A stretch of 32,998 nucleotides of DNA from JANNAT01 sp031422555 (GTDB taxonomy: Bacteria > Pseudomonadota > Alphaproteobacteria > Rhodobacterales > Rhodobacteraceae), in assembly GCA_031422555.1 (NCBI GenBank), contig JANPLZ010000034.1, positions 1-32,998 of the forward strand. Reading direction: 5' to 3'. The position numbers and the translations under genes are program-made. The notes beneath the pieces are model-generated. The model did no database searches. It was not told the DNA's origin and saw only the letters and a list, made by a program, of their open reading frames with translations. This document shows positions 15,634-26,300 of this stretch, in pieces (position 1 is the first letter of the stretch; each line of letters starts with the position of its first letter).

Positions 15634-18270
15634 ATGCCGGTTTTCGCACTGTATAATTTCAATGACACGGGCACGACCGCGGCTGACAGTGCGTTGGGCA
15701 ATGGGGCGCAGAACGGCGTCTATATCAACGGCGCGGTTGCGGGCGGTGGGCAGGCCCGGCTTGACGGTGACAACGATCTGATCAAGATTTATCAAGACCC
15801 GGCGTTTCAGATGACCCGCGGCACGCTGGATATTCAGTTCAGCCTGTCGGACGATCCGCAGACCTGCACGCAGACCGTGGTGTCACGCGACAGTGCGGGC
15901 CAGACTGCCGGCGGTTATCACATTGATGTGCTGCAAAACGGCGCGGTCGTGATCCGCCATGAAACCCCCGCCGGCACGACCAGCTTTGGCACCGAGCCGG
16001 GCTTTGCCCAGCCCGGTGATGAGATCAAGCTGTCGTATTCGTGGGATCAGGGCGGCACCGGCGGTGCTTTGGTGATCAACAACCTGACCAGTGATGCAGG
16101 GTTCAGTCAGGCAGTGCCGAACACGCTGACCATGGATATGGGCGGCGTCAACCAACCCTGGATCATCGGCGCCGGTCAATCCACCTCGACCCCCAATGTC
16201 TTGAACAATATCAACCAACATTTTGCAGGCTCGGTCGAGGTGTTCTCGCTGTCGGATACCGTTGATAACGGCGGTGGTCCGGATGCGCCCGTGGCGAACC
16301 CCGATAATGCGACCACCGCGCAGGGCACACCTGTGACGATTCCGGTGCTGGCCAATGATACCGATGCCGATGGCACGCTGCCCACAATACTGGGCACGCC
16401 CACTTCGGCCAACGGCACGGTCACAGTCAACCCGAACGGCACCATCGTGTTCACGCCAACGCCGGGTTTTGTCGGCACCGCGACGATTGACTATACCATC
16501 ACCGATCCGACCGGGCTGACCGATACGTCAACGGTGACGGTTATCGTCACCCCTGCGCCCGTTGCCCCCGATGGTATCGTGCGCGGCACGGCGGGCGATA
16601 ACCTGATTGACCGCAGCTATATTGATCCGTTTGACACCGACCGGGTCGATGCGGGCGATGCGTTTCTTGGGGCTGATGCGCCCAATGACGACCGTATTCT
16701 GGCGGGTGCGGGCAATGATACCGTGCTGGCCGGTCTGGGAGACGACAGCATCGAAGGCGGCGATGGCAATGATTCGCTGCGCGGCAATCAGGGCGATGAC
16801 ACTCTCTTTGGGCAGGCGGGCAATGACACGCTGCGCGGTGAGGCGGGCAATGACAGCCTGATCGGCGGCGACGGCAATGACCGCGGCTTCGGCGGCACCG
16901 GCGATGATGTGATCGACACCTCGGGCAGCGTCAGCCCCTTGCCTGATCGCGGCTATCCCGGCCTTTACCCCGCCGATACCAACCCGACCAATGATCTGGA
17001 TACCGTTTACGGCGGCACCGGCAATGACACCATCACCACAGGCGATGATGCCGATCTGATCTACGGCGGCTTTGGCAATGACAGCATCAACGGCGGCTTT
17101 GATGATGACACCATTGATGGCAATCAAGGCAACGACACCATCATCGGTGGCGAGGGTTCGGATGTTATCGCGGCCGGGCAGGGCGACGATCTGGTTTATG
17201 GCGGCTTAGGTCCGACCTTCCCCGACAGCATCAACATTCCCGACACCGATGGCGATCTGGTGCCCGGCAATGGCCGCGACGATATCTTTGGCGGTATGGG
17301 CAATGACACGATCTTTGGTCTGGACGACGATGACACCATTGACGGCGGCCAAGGCAATGACCTGATCGACGGCGGCGTGGACGATGACCTGATCCGCGGC
17401 AATGTCGGCAACGACACCATCACCGGCGGGCAGGGCACTGACACGCTGTCGGGCGGCAATGACCGCGATACGTTCCTTGTGGGCTCTGGCGTGACTGCCA
17501 TCGGCGATGTGATCAACGGCAACGAGGGCGGCGATGATTATGACACGCTTGATCTGCGTGGCTCTGGTCCGTTCCGCATTGTTTATGCAGCTGACAATCC
17601 CGAAAATGGCGTGATCACCTTCCGTGATCCGACCACGGGGGCCGCCACCGGCACGCTGGCCTTTACCAATATCGAAAATGTTATCCCCTGCTTTACGCCG
17701 GGCACGATGATTGCCACGCCCAAGGGCGAGGTCGCGGCGCAATATCTGAAAGCCGGTGACAAGATCATCACCCGCGACAACGGCATTCAGGAAATCCGTT
17801 GGGTGGGGCAAAAGGCGATGGGCTGGCGCGATCTGCACGTCAATCCGCATCTGAAGCCGGTGCTGATCCGTCAGGGCAGCCTTGGCAATGGCCTGCCAGA
17901 ACGCGATATGCTGGTATCGCCCAACCACCGCGTTCTGGTCGCCAATGACCGCACGGCGCTGTATTTCGACGAACACGAAGTGTTGGTGGCCGCCAAGCAT
18001 CTGGTGTCCAGCGCCGGGATCGCGGCCGTGGACAGTGTTGGCACTACCTACATCCATTTCATGTTTGACCGCCACGAAGTGGTGCTGTCCAACGGGGCGT
18101 GGACCGAAAGTTTCCAGCCCGGCGACTATACGCTGAAGGGCATGGGCAATGCGCAGCGCACTGAAATCTTTGATCTGTTCCCGGATTTGAAATCCGAGGC
18201 CGGCTTGCAGGATTATCAGGCCGCGCGCCGCACGTTGAAACGTCACGAGGCGCTTTTGCTGGTGCGTTGA
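15634..18270 (+). CDS. RTX protein with LamG-like head and C-terminal Hint domain
   Basis: An 878-residue, acidic, cysteine-poor protein, probably exported by a type I system since no N-terminal signal is present. Residues 1-215 look like a LamG/concanavalin-type fold. About 218-310 form a cadherin-like bacterial Ig domain (PVANPDNATTAQGTPVTI, VLANDTDADG). A linker motif at 313 (DGIVRGTAGDNLID) opens RTX nonapeptides (GGxGNDxI type) running to about 620, expected to fold as Ca2+-bound beta rolls. A closing beta motif (NPENGVITF, AFTNIENVIP) leads straight to Cys686, the first residue of a Hint domain (686-878; CFTPGTMIAT, SPNHRVLV, RHEVVLSNGAWTESF). The start follows GAGGGA by 8 bases. It is the first of three tandem paralogues. 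An adhesin or matrix role is inferred. Confidence 0.88.
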   Translation: MPVFALYNFNDTGTTAADSALGNGAQNGVYINGAVAGGGQARLDGDNDLIKIYQDPAFQMTRGTLDIQFSLSDDPQTCTQTVVSRDSAGQTAGGYHIDVLQNGAVVIRHETPAGTTSFGTEPGFAQPGDEIKLSYSWDQGGTGGALVINNLTSDAGFSQAVPNTLTMDMGGVNQPWIIGAGQSTSTPNVLNNINQHFAGSVEVFSLSDTVDNGGGPDAPVANPDNATTAQGTPVTIPVLANDTDADGTLPTILGTPTSANGTVTVNPNGTIVFTPTPGFVGTATIDYTITDPTGLTDTSTVTVIVTPAPVAPDGIVRGTAGDNLIDRSYIDPFDTDRVDAGDAFLGADAPNDDRILAGAGNDTVLAGLGDDSIEGGDGNDSLRGNQGDDTLFGQAGNDTLRGEAGNDSLIGGDGNDRGFGGTGDDVIDTSGSVSPLPDRGYPGLYPADTNPTNDLDTVYGGTGNDTITTGDDADLIYGGFGNDSINGGFDDDTIDGNQGNDTIIGGEGSDVIAAGQGDDLVYGGLGPTFPDSINIPDTDGDLVPGNGRDDIFGGMGNDTIFGLDDDDTIDGGQGNDLIDGGVDDDLIRGNVGNDTITGGQGTDTLSGGNDRDTFLVGSGVTAIGDVINGNEGGDDYDTLDLRGSGPFRIVYAADNPENGVITFRDPTTGAATGTLAFTNIENVIPCFTPGTMIATPKGEVAAQYLKAGDKIITRDNGIQEIRWVGQKAMGWRDLHVNPHLKPVLIRQGSLGNGLPERDMLVSPNHRVLVANDRTALYFDEHEVLVAAKHLVSSAGIAAVDSVGTTYIHFMFDRHEVVLSNGAWTESFQPGDYTLKGMGNAQRTEIFDLFPDLKSEAGLQDYQAARRTLKRHEALLLVR

Positions 18271-18319
18271 ATTAGGGTTATGCAGCGCAGCCCGGTGCTT
18301 GTGATACCGGGTTGAAACG

Positions 18320-18348
18320 AAAAGGGGTCTCAATCGAGGCCCCTTTTT
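18320..18348 (+). terminator. Intrinsic terminator of RTX gene 1
   Basis: AAAAGGGGTCTC and GAGGCCCCTTTT form a 12-bp stem with one T-G pair and an AATC loop, followed by a further T. It lies 49 bases after the stop codon. The A-run on the 5' side would let it act in both directions. It implies that gene 2 has its own promoter. Confidence 0.9.
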
Positions 18349-18505
18349 GATTTTGCAATTGCGCAGGCTTTTCGCGGTTCCTGCCCAAAGGCTTTGGCGC
18401 GAAAAGCCGCTGCCAGCACAACCGCAGCAGTATTTCGCGCCGCATTATCACCATGGAAACCGCGCGTTTACGATTACCATCGCCCTGAAAACACCGCCTT
18501 TTCCC

Positions 18506-18517
18506 ATTAAATCACGA
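18506..18517 (+). promoter_or_regulatory. ATTAAATCACGA element upstream of RTX gene 2
   Basis: This 12-mer lies 195 bases before the gene 2 start. A nearly identical ATTAAACCACGA lies 134 bases before gene 3 (23164-23175). Shared regulation is possible, but the match is short and chance is not excluded. No copy was found before gene 1. Confidence 0.25.
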
Positions 18518-18711
18518 CAGTGTGAACAAGGGCCGGGCCGCGATTGCGGACTTGGTTGTGGAAGAATGCTGTGCCGTTGAACCTGACACCCCGTTGGAAT
18601 GCTTGGGTATTCACAGAACTGCGCGGCATCTGCTGCGCCGGTTTTGCGACCAATTGTTGCCTGGGGTGCAAGGGGACACAACGCCGTCAGCGCAAGTGAA
18701 AGAGTAACACC

Positions 18712-21700
18712 ATGGCAACCGCGACCGAACTTACCATCAATACCGCAGCCTCTGCGATGGATATGGCCAACGCGATCTTCGGGCCGGGGATCACGGTTAC
18801 CGGGGCCACGTTCACCGGATCCACGATGTCGTCTGGCATTTACTCGGGTGCGTCATCAACCATTCCGGGCATCTCGCCCAGTGATACCGGGGTGATCCTG
18901 TCGACCGGCAATGTGGTCGATTTCACCAACAGTTCTGGCACCACCAACACCAATACCGTTGCCAACCGCAGCACCGATACCACCGGATCGGTGGACGGCG
19001 ATGCACAACTGAACGCGGTTGCGGGCATGGCCACCTTTGACGGCGCGATCTTGCAGGCCAGCTTTATTCCCGATGGTGATTTTCTGACGATGCAGTTCGT
19101 GTTTTCGTCGGAAGAATATCCCGAATATATCAACGCCAACGTCAACGATGCTTTCGGGGTCTGGATCAACGGCACTTTTGTGCCGGTGACCATCACCATC
19201 GCAGGCAATGTCGCCATCGACGAAATCAACTCGATGGAAAACCAGAATTTCTATCACGACAACACCGCCGATCAGTTCAACACCGAAATGGACGGCTTTA
19301 CCTATACCTTGTCACTTAAGGCACCGGTGAATATCGGTCAGATCAACACCATCAAGATCGGTATCGCCGATGGGGGCGACGCGATCTATGACAGCAATCT
19401 GCTGATCATGGGCGACAGCATTCAGACCGTAACGCTGGCCTTTGATGATGATGCCAATGTCGTGGCCAATGGCAGCCGCACCTTTGATATTCTGGCCAAT
19501 GACACCAATTCCGAAGGCAGTCTGACGATCACCCAGATACAAGGTGTGAACGTGGTGCCGGGGCAGACCATCACCCTTGCCACCGGCCAACAAGTGCGGC
19601 TGAACGCCGATGGCACCATCACGGTGTTCGCCACCAGCACGCTTGGCACCGAGAATTTCAGCTATACGGTCAGCGACAACGGCGTCACCGATGTGGGCTA
19701 TGTGTCGATCATCACGTCGGCTGCGGGGGCGCTGGACGGGATTGTGTCGGGCACCACCGGCGATGATTTCATCGACGCGTTCTACACCGGCGATAGTGAC
19801 GGCGACCGGGTTGATAACAATGATGCCACCGGCGTTCAGGGCACTACGGGCAGCAGCGATGTCATTCAGGCGGGCACCGGCAATGACTATGTGCTGGCCG
19901 GTTTGGGCAATGATATCATCGAGGCGGGCACCGGCAATGACACCGTCGATGGTGGCGCGGGCAGTGACCGGGCCGAACTGGGGGCGGGCAATGACACCTA
20001 CCTGACCAACGATCCCGCGCTTGCGGGCAACGATACCGTGATGGCCGAGGCGGGCAATGACGCGGTGCTGACCGGCGATGGCAATGATCAGGTCTATGGC
20101 GGCACCGGCAATGACAGTTTGCAAGGCGGTCTTGGCAATGACGCGCTATACGGCGGTGACGATGCCGACCGGCTGATTGGTGATGCGGGCGATGTTGTGG
20201 TCGGCGGCGAGGGCGGCAATGACAACGACACGCTTGCCGCCAGCGGTGTTGTCAATCTGATCTTTGGCGGTGGCACCAATGAGGCGGGCACGCTAACCTT
20301 TGCCGATGGCCGCACCCTGACCTTCAGCCAGATCGAAAAGCTGCAACTTAACGGCGGCAATCCGGAAGGGATCATTTACGGCACCGCGGGCAATGATGTC
20401 ATCGGGGCGGGCTATGTCGATGCCAATGGGGATGTCATTGATAACAATGATTCTATCCAGACCAACCCCCAGGGCACCAACGGCGACGAGGTTTACGCAG
20501 GCACCGGCGATGACACTGTTCTGGGGTTGCTGGGCGATGATTTCATTTATGGCGGCGCGGGCAATGACAGCCTGAATGGCGGCGCTGACAACGACTATAT
20601 GCAGGGCGACGAAGGCGATGACACGCTGGAGGGCGGCGAGGGCCACGACTTTCTGCGCGGCGATGCGGGCAATGATGTAGTCGGTGGCGGGATTGGCGAT
20701 GACACCACCTATGGCGGCGCAGGCACGGATCAGGTGTTTGGCGGCGCGGGCAATGATCAGGTGTTCGGCGGCTTTGGCGATGACACGGTTTATGGCGGCA
20801 CCGGCAATGACACCATCACCGGATCGGGTGAAAACGATCAGGTTTATGGCGGCGATGGCGAGGATTCGCTGCAAGGTGGCACTGGCCGCGACACGCTGTT
20901 TGGCGGTGCCGGCAATGACACGATGGTGGGCGAAGACGACGCCGATGACTTTTATGCCGCCGCGGGCGATGCTGTAGACGGCAGCGAAACCTTCACCACC
21001 GGCACCGACAATGACAGCCTTTATGTCACCGGTCCGGCGTCGGTGGTGTTTGATGCCTATTTCCCTGAAAACGGCGTTGTAAATTTTGCCGCAGGCGGCA
21101 GCGTGCCGTTTTACAACATCGAAAACGTCTTTGTGGACGGCGTGCAGATTTTCCCTCCGAACTTTATCGTTGATGGCACCGCAAGCGCGGATCTGATTGA
21201 TGCGGCTTATGTCGATGGTCAGGGCGACCGGATTGATGCCAATGACAATCAGTTGGGTAACAATGACGACGTGGTGCTGGCGGGCGCGGGCGCTGACACG
21301 GTGCTATCTGGCGCGGGCAATGATCTGGTCTACGCAGGCACGGGTGACGATTCTGTCATTGCGGGCGTGGGCGACGACCGCGCCTATGGCGGCACCGGCA
21401 ATGATGTTGTGGCGGGCGGCGTTGGCAATGACACGTTGTTTGGCGATGGCGGCGACGATGATCTGAACGGCGGCGGCGTCAACGGGTCCGATGGCAATGA
21501 CGTGCTGTATGGTGCGGCGGGCAATGATACGCTTTCGGGCGGCTTGCAAAGCGACAGTTTGTATGGCGGCGCGGATGATGATCTGATCATCGGTGGGCCT
21601 GACAAAGACCCTGATGGTGCCGATTACCTTGCGGGCGGCGACGGCCGCGACACGTTGCTGGGCGGCTATGGGGCCGACACGCTGAGCGGCGGCGAGGACC

Positions 21701-23073
21701 GCGATGCAATTGACCTTGGGGCAGCCGACAGCGTTGCCGATACTGTTGTGTTGGCGGACGGCGATGATCAGGACAGCGTCACCGCCTTTGAATCGCCCAT
21801 AGACAACGGCGACGGCACCTATACCGGTCGCGATCGGTTGGATGTGTCCGATCTGACCGATGCCAGCGGCGCGCCGGTGAACACCGCCGATGTAATCGTC
21901 ACAGATGACGGCGCGGGCAACGCCGTGTTGACCTTCCCCAATGGCGAAGCGGTGACGTTGTTTGGCATCACCCCTGCCGCGCTGGCGTCGCCTGCGGCTT
22001 TGGTCGCAATCGGCATTCCGCCCGCGCCCGATCTGGTGGTCGATGGCACCGGTGGCAGCGACGCAATGGCGCCCGGTTATACAGATATCCACGGCGATAT
22101 CATCGACGGCGCGGACGGGCTTGCCGATACGGTCTATGGCTATGCGGGCAATGACAGCGTTCTGGCCGGGCTGGGCACTGATCTGGTTTTTGGCGGCGCG
22201 GGCGATGATCAGATCGCGGGCGATGCGGGCGATGACACCCTTCACGGCGATGCGGGCAATGACACGCTGCTGGGGGGCGATGACCGCGACCGCCTGTTTG
22301 GCGGCGCAAATGATGTGGCCGATGGTGGCGAAGGCGGCGATGACTATGACGTGCTGGATCTGTCGGCCTATGGCCATGCCGGCACCAATATTCTTTACAC
22401 CCCGGACGATCTGGAAGCGGGCACGGTGCAGTTTCTCGACGCATCGGGCGCGGTCACCAGCGAGATGGTGTTCTCGAACATGGAAAAAGTGGTGGCGTGT
22501 TTTACCTTGGGCGCGATGATCCAGACCGAACGCGGCGAAGTGGCGGTCGAAGAGTTGCAGGCAGGTGACCGCGTGCTGACCCGCGATCATGGCTTGCAGC
22601 CGCTGCGCTGGGTGGGGCGGCGCGATCTGTCGCAAACCGATCTGGCCCGCGAGCCGCGGTTCAGCCCGATCCGGATCGAGATGGGCGCGCTGGGGTCGAA
22701 CCTGCCTGCTCGCGACATGATGGTCAGCCCGCAACACCGCATGTTGGTGTCGGGGCCACGGGCGGAGCTGCTGTTTGGCGATGCCGAAGTGTTGGTGGCC
22801 GCCACCCATATGGTAGGCATGACCGGCGTGCAAAGGGTCTATCCGCGTGGCATCTCGTACGTGCATATCTTGTTTGACCAACACCAGATCGTGTGTGCCG
22901 ATGGCACCTGGTCTGAAAGTTTTCAGCCCGGCGCGCAAACCCTGTCGGGTCTGGACGATGCACAGCGCGACGAGGTGCTGGCGCTGTTTCCGCATCTGCG
23001 CGCTGGGGCGGCCTATCCGTCGGCCCGGCTGAAGCTGAAAGCGCGTGAGGCGCAGGTGTTGTTGCAACGGTAG
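18712..23073 (+). CDS. RTX protein with choice-of-anchor-L-like head and C-terminal Hint domain
   Basis: A 1453-residue paralogue of the preceding gene. Residues 1-238 match the choice-of-anchor L pattern (FVFSSEEYPEYINANVNDAFG, in parts; FGVWINGT; GIADGGDAIYDSNLLI), a head found on secreted surface proteins. About 240-338 are Ig/cadherin-like (DILANDTNSEGSL). Four opening motifs at residues 342, 552, 817 and 1107 (for example DGIVSGTTGDDFID) each start an RTX block, with closing motifs near 520-548 and 780-815 and before the Hint domain. The block near 1005-1105 holds a different insert (RDRLDVSDLTDASGAPVN). Hint begins at Cys1263 (CFTLGAMIQT, SPQHRMLV) and fills the last 191 residues. Binding and cleavage are inferred from family, not shown. 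Confidence 0.88.
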   Translation: MATATELTINTAASAMDMANAIFGPGITVTGATFTGSTMSSGIYSGASSTIPGISPSDTGVILSTGNVVDFTNSSGTTNTNTVANRSTDTTGSVDGDAQLNAVAGMATFDGAILQASFIPDGDFLTMQFVFSSEEYPEYINANVNDAFGVWINGTFVPVTITIAGNVAIDEINSMENQNFYHDNTADQFNTEMDGFTYTLSLKAPVNIGQINTIKIGIADGGDAIYDSNLLIMGDSIQTVTLAFDDDANVVANGSRTFDILANDTNSEGSLTITQIQGVNVVPGQTITLATGQQVRLNADGTITVFATSTLGTENFSYTVSDNGVTDVGYVSIITSAAGALDGIVSGTTGDDFIDAFYTGDSDGDRVDNNDATGVQGTTGSSDVIQAGTGNDYVLAGLGNDIIEAGTGNDTVDGGAGSDRAELGAGNDTYLTNDPALAGNDTVMAEAGNDAVLTGDGNDQVYGGTGNDSLQGGLGNDALYGGDDADRLIGDAGDVVVGGEGGNDNDTLAASGVVNLIFGGGTNEAGTLTFADGRTLTFSQIEKLQLNGGNPEGIIYGTAGNDVIGAGYVDANGDVIDNNDSIQTNPQGTNGDEVYAGTGDDTVLGLLGDDFIYGGAGNDSLNGGADNDYMQGDEGDDTLEGGEGHDFLRGDAGNDVVGGGIGDDTTYGGAGTDQVFGGAGNDQVFGGFGDDTVYGGTGNDTITGSGENDQVYGGDGEDSLQGGTGRDTLFGGAGNDTMVGEDDADDFYAAAGDAVDGSETFTTGTDNDSLYVTGPASVVFDAYFPENGVVNFAAGGSVPFYNIENVFVDGVQIFPPNFIVDGTASADLIDAAYVDGQGDRIDANDNQLGNNDDVVLAGAGADTVLSGAGNDLVYAGTGDDSVIAGVGDDRAYGGTGNDVVAGGVGNDTLFGDGGDDDLNGGGVNGSDGNDVLYGAAGNDTLSGGLQSDSLYGGADDDLIIGGPDKDPDGADYLAGGDGRDTLLGGYGADTLSGGEDRDAIDLGAADSVADTVVLADGDDQDSVTAFESPIDNGDGTYTGRDRLDVSDLTDASGAPVNTADVIVTDDGAGNAVLTFPNGEAVTLFGITPAALASPAALVAIGIPPAPDLVVDGTGGSDAMAPGYTDIHGDIIDGADGLADTVYGYAGNDSVLAGLGTDLVFGGAGDDQIAGDAGDDTLHGDAGNDTLLGGDDRDRLFGGANDVADGGEGGDDYDVLDLSAYGHAGTNILYTPDDLEAGTVQFLDASGAVTSEMVFSNMEKVVACFTLGAMIQTERGEVAVEELQAGDRVLTRDHGLQPLRWVGRRDLSQTDLAREPRFSPIRIEMGALGSNLPARDMMVSPQHRMLVSGPRAELLFGDAEVLVAATHMVGMTGVQRVYPRGISYVHILFDQHQIVCADGTWSESFQPGAQTLSGLDDAQRDEVLALFPHLRAGAAYPSARLKLKAREAQVLLQR

Positions 23074-23163
23074 TCAACCTTTCACCGCGCCACCTCAAGC
23101 CAGACCCGTCACCGGGTGTTAACCACTGTTGCGATGCCGGAAACAAAACACAGTCTGGTCCAT

Positions 23164-23175
23164 ATTAAACCACGA
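23164..23175 (+). promoter_or_regulatory. ATTAAACCACGA element upstream of RTX gene 3
   Basis: It matches the element upstream of gene 2 in 11 of 12 bases and is similarly placed within the 235-base gap between genes 2 and 3. That gap has no clear T-tract terminator, only an ACCCG/CGGGT mini-dyad near 23104-23118, so read-through from gene 2 into gene 3 is possible. Confidence 0.25.
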
Positions 23176-23308
23176 GCGGCAGGTATTTCTGCTGTCAACC
23201 GAACCCGTTGGCAAAGCTATGACCTGTGCAAAGACCATGATTTCAGCCGCTTTTACCCGCAAAGTCATGGGGTCTTGCGCGGTGATTCTGCATCGGGTGG
23301 GCTGATCC

Positions 23309-26300
23309 ATGGCCACGCTGATTTCAGGTCTGGGCGGTCCGGCGGGATATGGCGAGAATGTGTTCTCGACCTCGGCCTTTACCGGAAACCTTGACGACGG
23401 ATCCATCAACGTCAACGTCAGTTCGGTATTTGGCGGCGCGGGCGTCAACCTTTATGGCACCAATTACACGTCGTTGTTCGTCAACACCAACGGGCTGCTG
23501 ACCTTTGCCAGCGCCGAGCCAAATTTTACCCCCGCCAACCTGACGACGCTGGGCCAGCCGTCGATTGCGCCGTTTTGGACCGATATTGATATCCGCAAGG
23601 GTGGCGAGATCTACTGGGATCTTGATCCGGTATCGGGCAAATTCACCGTCACCTGGCTGAATGTGGCGGCGTTCAACGGGCCGGGGACCAACAGCTTTCA
23701 GATGGTGATGACCAATCTGGGCGGCGGTGATTTCGGTGTCGAGTTCATCTATCAATCCATCGGCTTTACCAACGGCAACAACGGTCAGGCGATGGTCGGG
23801 GTGTCGAATGGCACCAACTCGCAAACCCTGGCCGAAGGGTCTGGCGATCCGGCGCTGCTGTCGACCTATGCCAGCAATGATTTTGACACCAATGATCCGA
23901 TTGGCGTCTATTCCATGCAATTCGAAGCCGGAGTGCCTTTTGCCGGCGACGGCGTTGTCGATGGCACGGCGGGCGATGACAACATCACCACCGCCTATGT
24001 CGGTGATCCGGACGGCGACCGCATCGATGCCAATGATGCCACGGGCTTTGCCGGTGGCACCGGGCATGACGATTATGTGCTGGCGGGGGCGGGCAATGAT
24101 ACCGTGGCCTCGGGGCTGGGCAATGATCAGGTCTACGGCGGCAGCGGCAACGACGTCATCACCGCAGGCAACGGCAATGATACGGTCTACGGTGAGGCCG
24201 ACAACGACAGTATCGACGGCGGGTCGGGCAATGATCTGATCTATGGCGGCAGCGGCGACAATACGCTGGCCGGGGGGGCGGCCTCGACCGCCACCACCTA
24301 TACGCCCGCCTACACCGAGGTGACGGCGGCGAACCAGACCGTCACCGGCACCAATGGCCGGCCCAATTTCAACGTCACCTCAACCTCGTCGGACAATGAT
24401 CTGACGGCAGGCAACAATGGCGCGGTCACCGGGTTTCGCCTTGGCAACAACGATTCGGTTGAAAGCCATACCCATACCGCCAGCTCGCAAATCGCGGGCG
24501 GCCAGATATTGTTCAACGCCATCAACTCGACCGAGACGCTGACGATCAGCATCGACGGCACGGTGATCAACATCACCACGGCGGTGGCCGCGGGCATCGT
24601 GACGTTCAACGGCAATGCGACCTATGCGATCAATGGCACGGGTCAGATCATCCGCATCGGCAGTGGCAGCAACGTGACCACCGTTGGCACGCTGACGATC
24701 AACGTGCCTTATACGTCGGTGACGCTGGCGGTGAATGGGGCCACCAGTGGCGGTGCGGCCGGGCTTTATTACGAATACTACACCAACACCAACCCGCAAA
24801 ATATCGCCGCCGCCGCCGGGGGCGATGACACGCTGTTTGGCGGGCTGGGCAATGATCTGATCACCGGCGGCACCGGCAATGACAGTTTGCTGGGCGAAGA
24901 CGGCAACGATACGCTGGACGGCGGCGATGACAATGATCTGCTGTTTGGCGGCATCGGCAATGACAGCATCAGCGGCGGTGCGGGCAATGACAGCGCCCAA
25001 GGCGACGCGGGCAATGACACGCTGGCGGGCGGGACCGGCAATGACAGCCTTTATGGCGGCGGCAATGACGATCTGATCAACGGCGACGCGGGCAATGACC
25101 TGCTGCAGGGCGACACGGGCAATGACACCCTGATCGGCGGCGACGGCAACGATATCGCTTATGGCGGCGACGGCGACGATTCCATGGGAAGTTGGTCGTT
25201 TGAGGGTGGCGACGACACGCTGTTTGGCGGTCTGGGCAATGACATCGTCTACGGCGGCATGGGCGATGATCAGGTCCACGGCGATGATGGCAACGACACC
25301 TTGTCGGGGGGCTTTGGCACCGACAGCGTTTTTGGCGGTCTGGGCAGCGATACGTTCGTGGTCACCGAAGACCACCAGAACGATACCATCACCGGTGGCG
25401 AAAACGCGGCCGATCTGGACGTTTTGTCGTTCAACATCTTTCTGGGCACCGTCGGCGTCACCGCAACCTTTACCACCAATGAAGCGGGCCTTTATGATTA
25501 CAACGGCGCTGGCGATGCGACGGGAAGTTTTTCACAGATCGAGTCCGTAACGGGCACGCAGTTCGCCGACACGATCAACGCCGCCGTCACCACGTCGTCA
25601 AACCAACTGTCCGGCAATGCCGGATCGGATGTGTTGACGGGCGGTTCGGCGGCCGACAGCCTGTATGGCGGCGCAGACAATGACACGCTGGCGGGCGGCG
25701 CGGGGGCCGACGATCTGCAAGGCGATACCGGCAATGACAGCCTTGTCGGCGACGCGGGCAATGACACTTTGGCAGGTGGCGACGGGGCCGATCGGTTGTT
25801 TGGCGGCCTTGATGCTGACGCTCTTTTTGGTGGTGCGGGCGACGATACCATGGCGGGCGGCGACGGCGCTGACAGTCTGGATGGCGGCACAGACAATGAT
25901 GTGCTGGCAGGCGACGGCGGCAACGACACCCTGACCGGTGGTGCGGGCAATGACAATCTGGACGGCGGGGCCGACAATGACCTGCTGGCAGGTGACGGCG
26001 GCAATGACACGCTGACCGGTGGCACCGGCAATGACAGCCTAAGCGGCGGTGCCGACAACGATGTGCTGACCGGCGATGCGGGGGCCGACACTTTGTCGGG
26101 CGGCACCGGCAACGACAACCTGAGTGGCGGCGCTGATGCCGACACGCTGGATGGTGGCGACGGTGCGGACACGCTGGCCGGTGGCAGTGGTGCCGATGTG
26201 CTGACCGGCGGGCTGGGGGCCGATACGCTGCAAGGCGGCGATGATCAGGATACACTCTTTGGCGGCAGTGGCGATCTGGTCGATGGCGGCGAGGGCGGCG

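Larger units (their letters stand above)
18271..18711. other. 441-base gap between RTX genes 1 and 2
   Basis: It contains the terminator of gene 1 (18320-18348) and then about 360 bases without a supported gene, presumably the promoter and leader of gene 2. An ATTAAATCACGA element at 18506-18517 recurs with one change upstream of gene 3. The ribosome-binding site GAAAGAG lies just before ATG 18712. Confidence 0.5.

Noticed and set aside
21304..23067. Long minus-strand open frame of 587 residues
   Set aside because: It is the antisense of RTX gene 2. The periodic GGCxxxGGC and AATGAC codons avoid antisense stops and yield low-complexity AVIARAA-type peptides. Similar antisense frames occur opposite genes 1 and 3.
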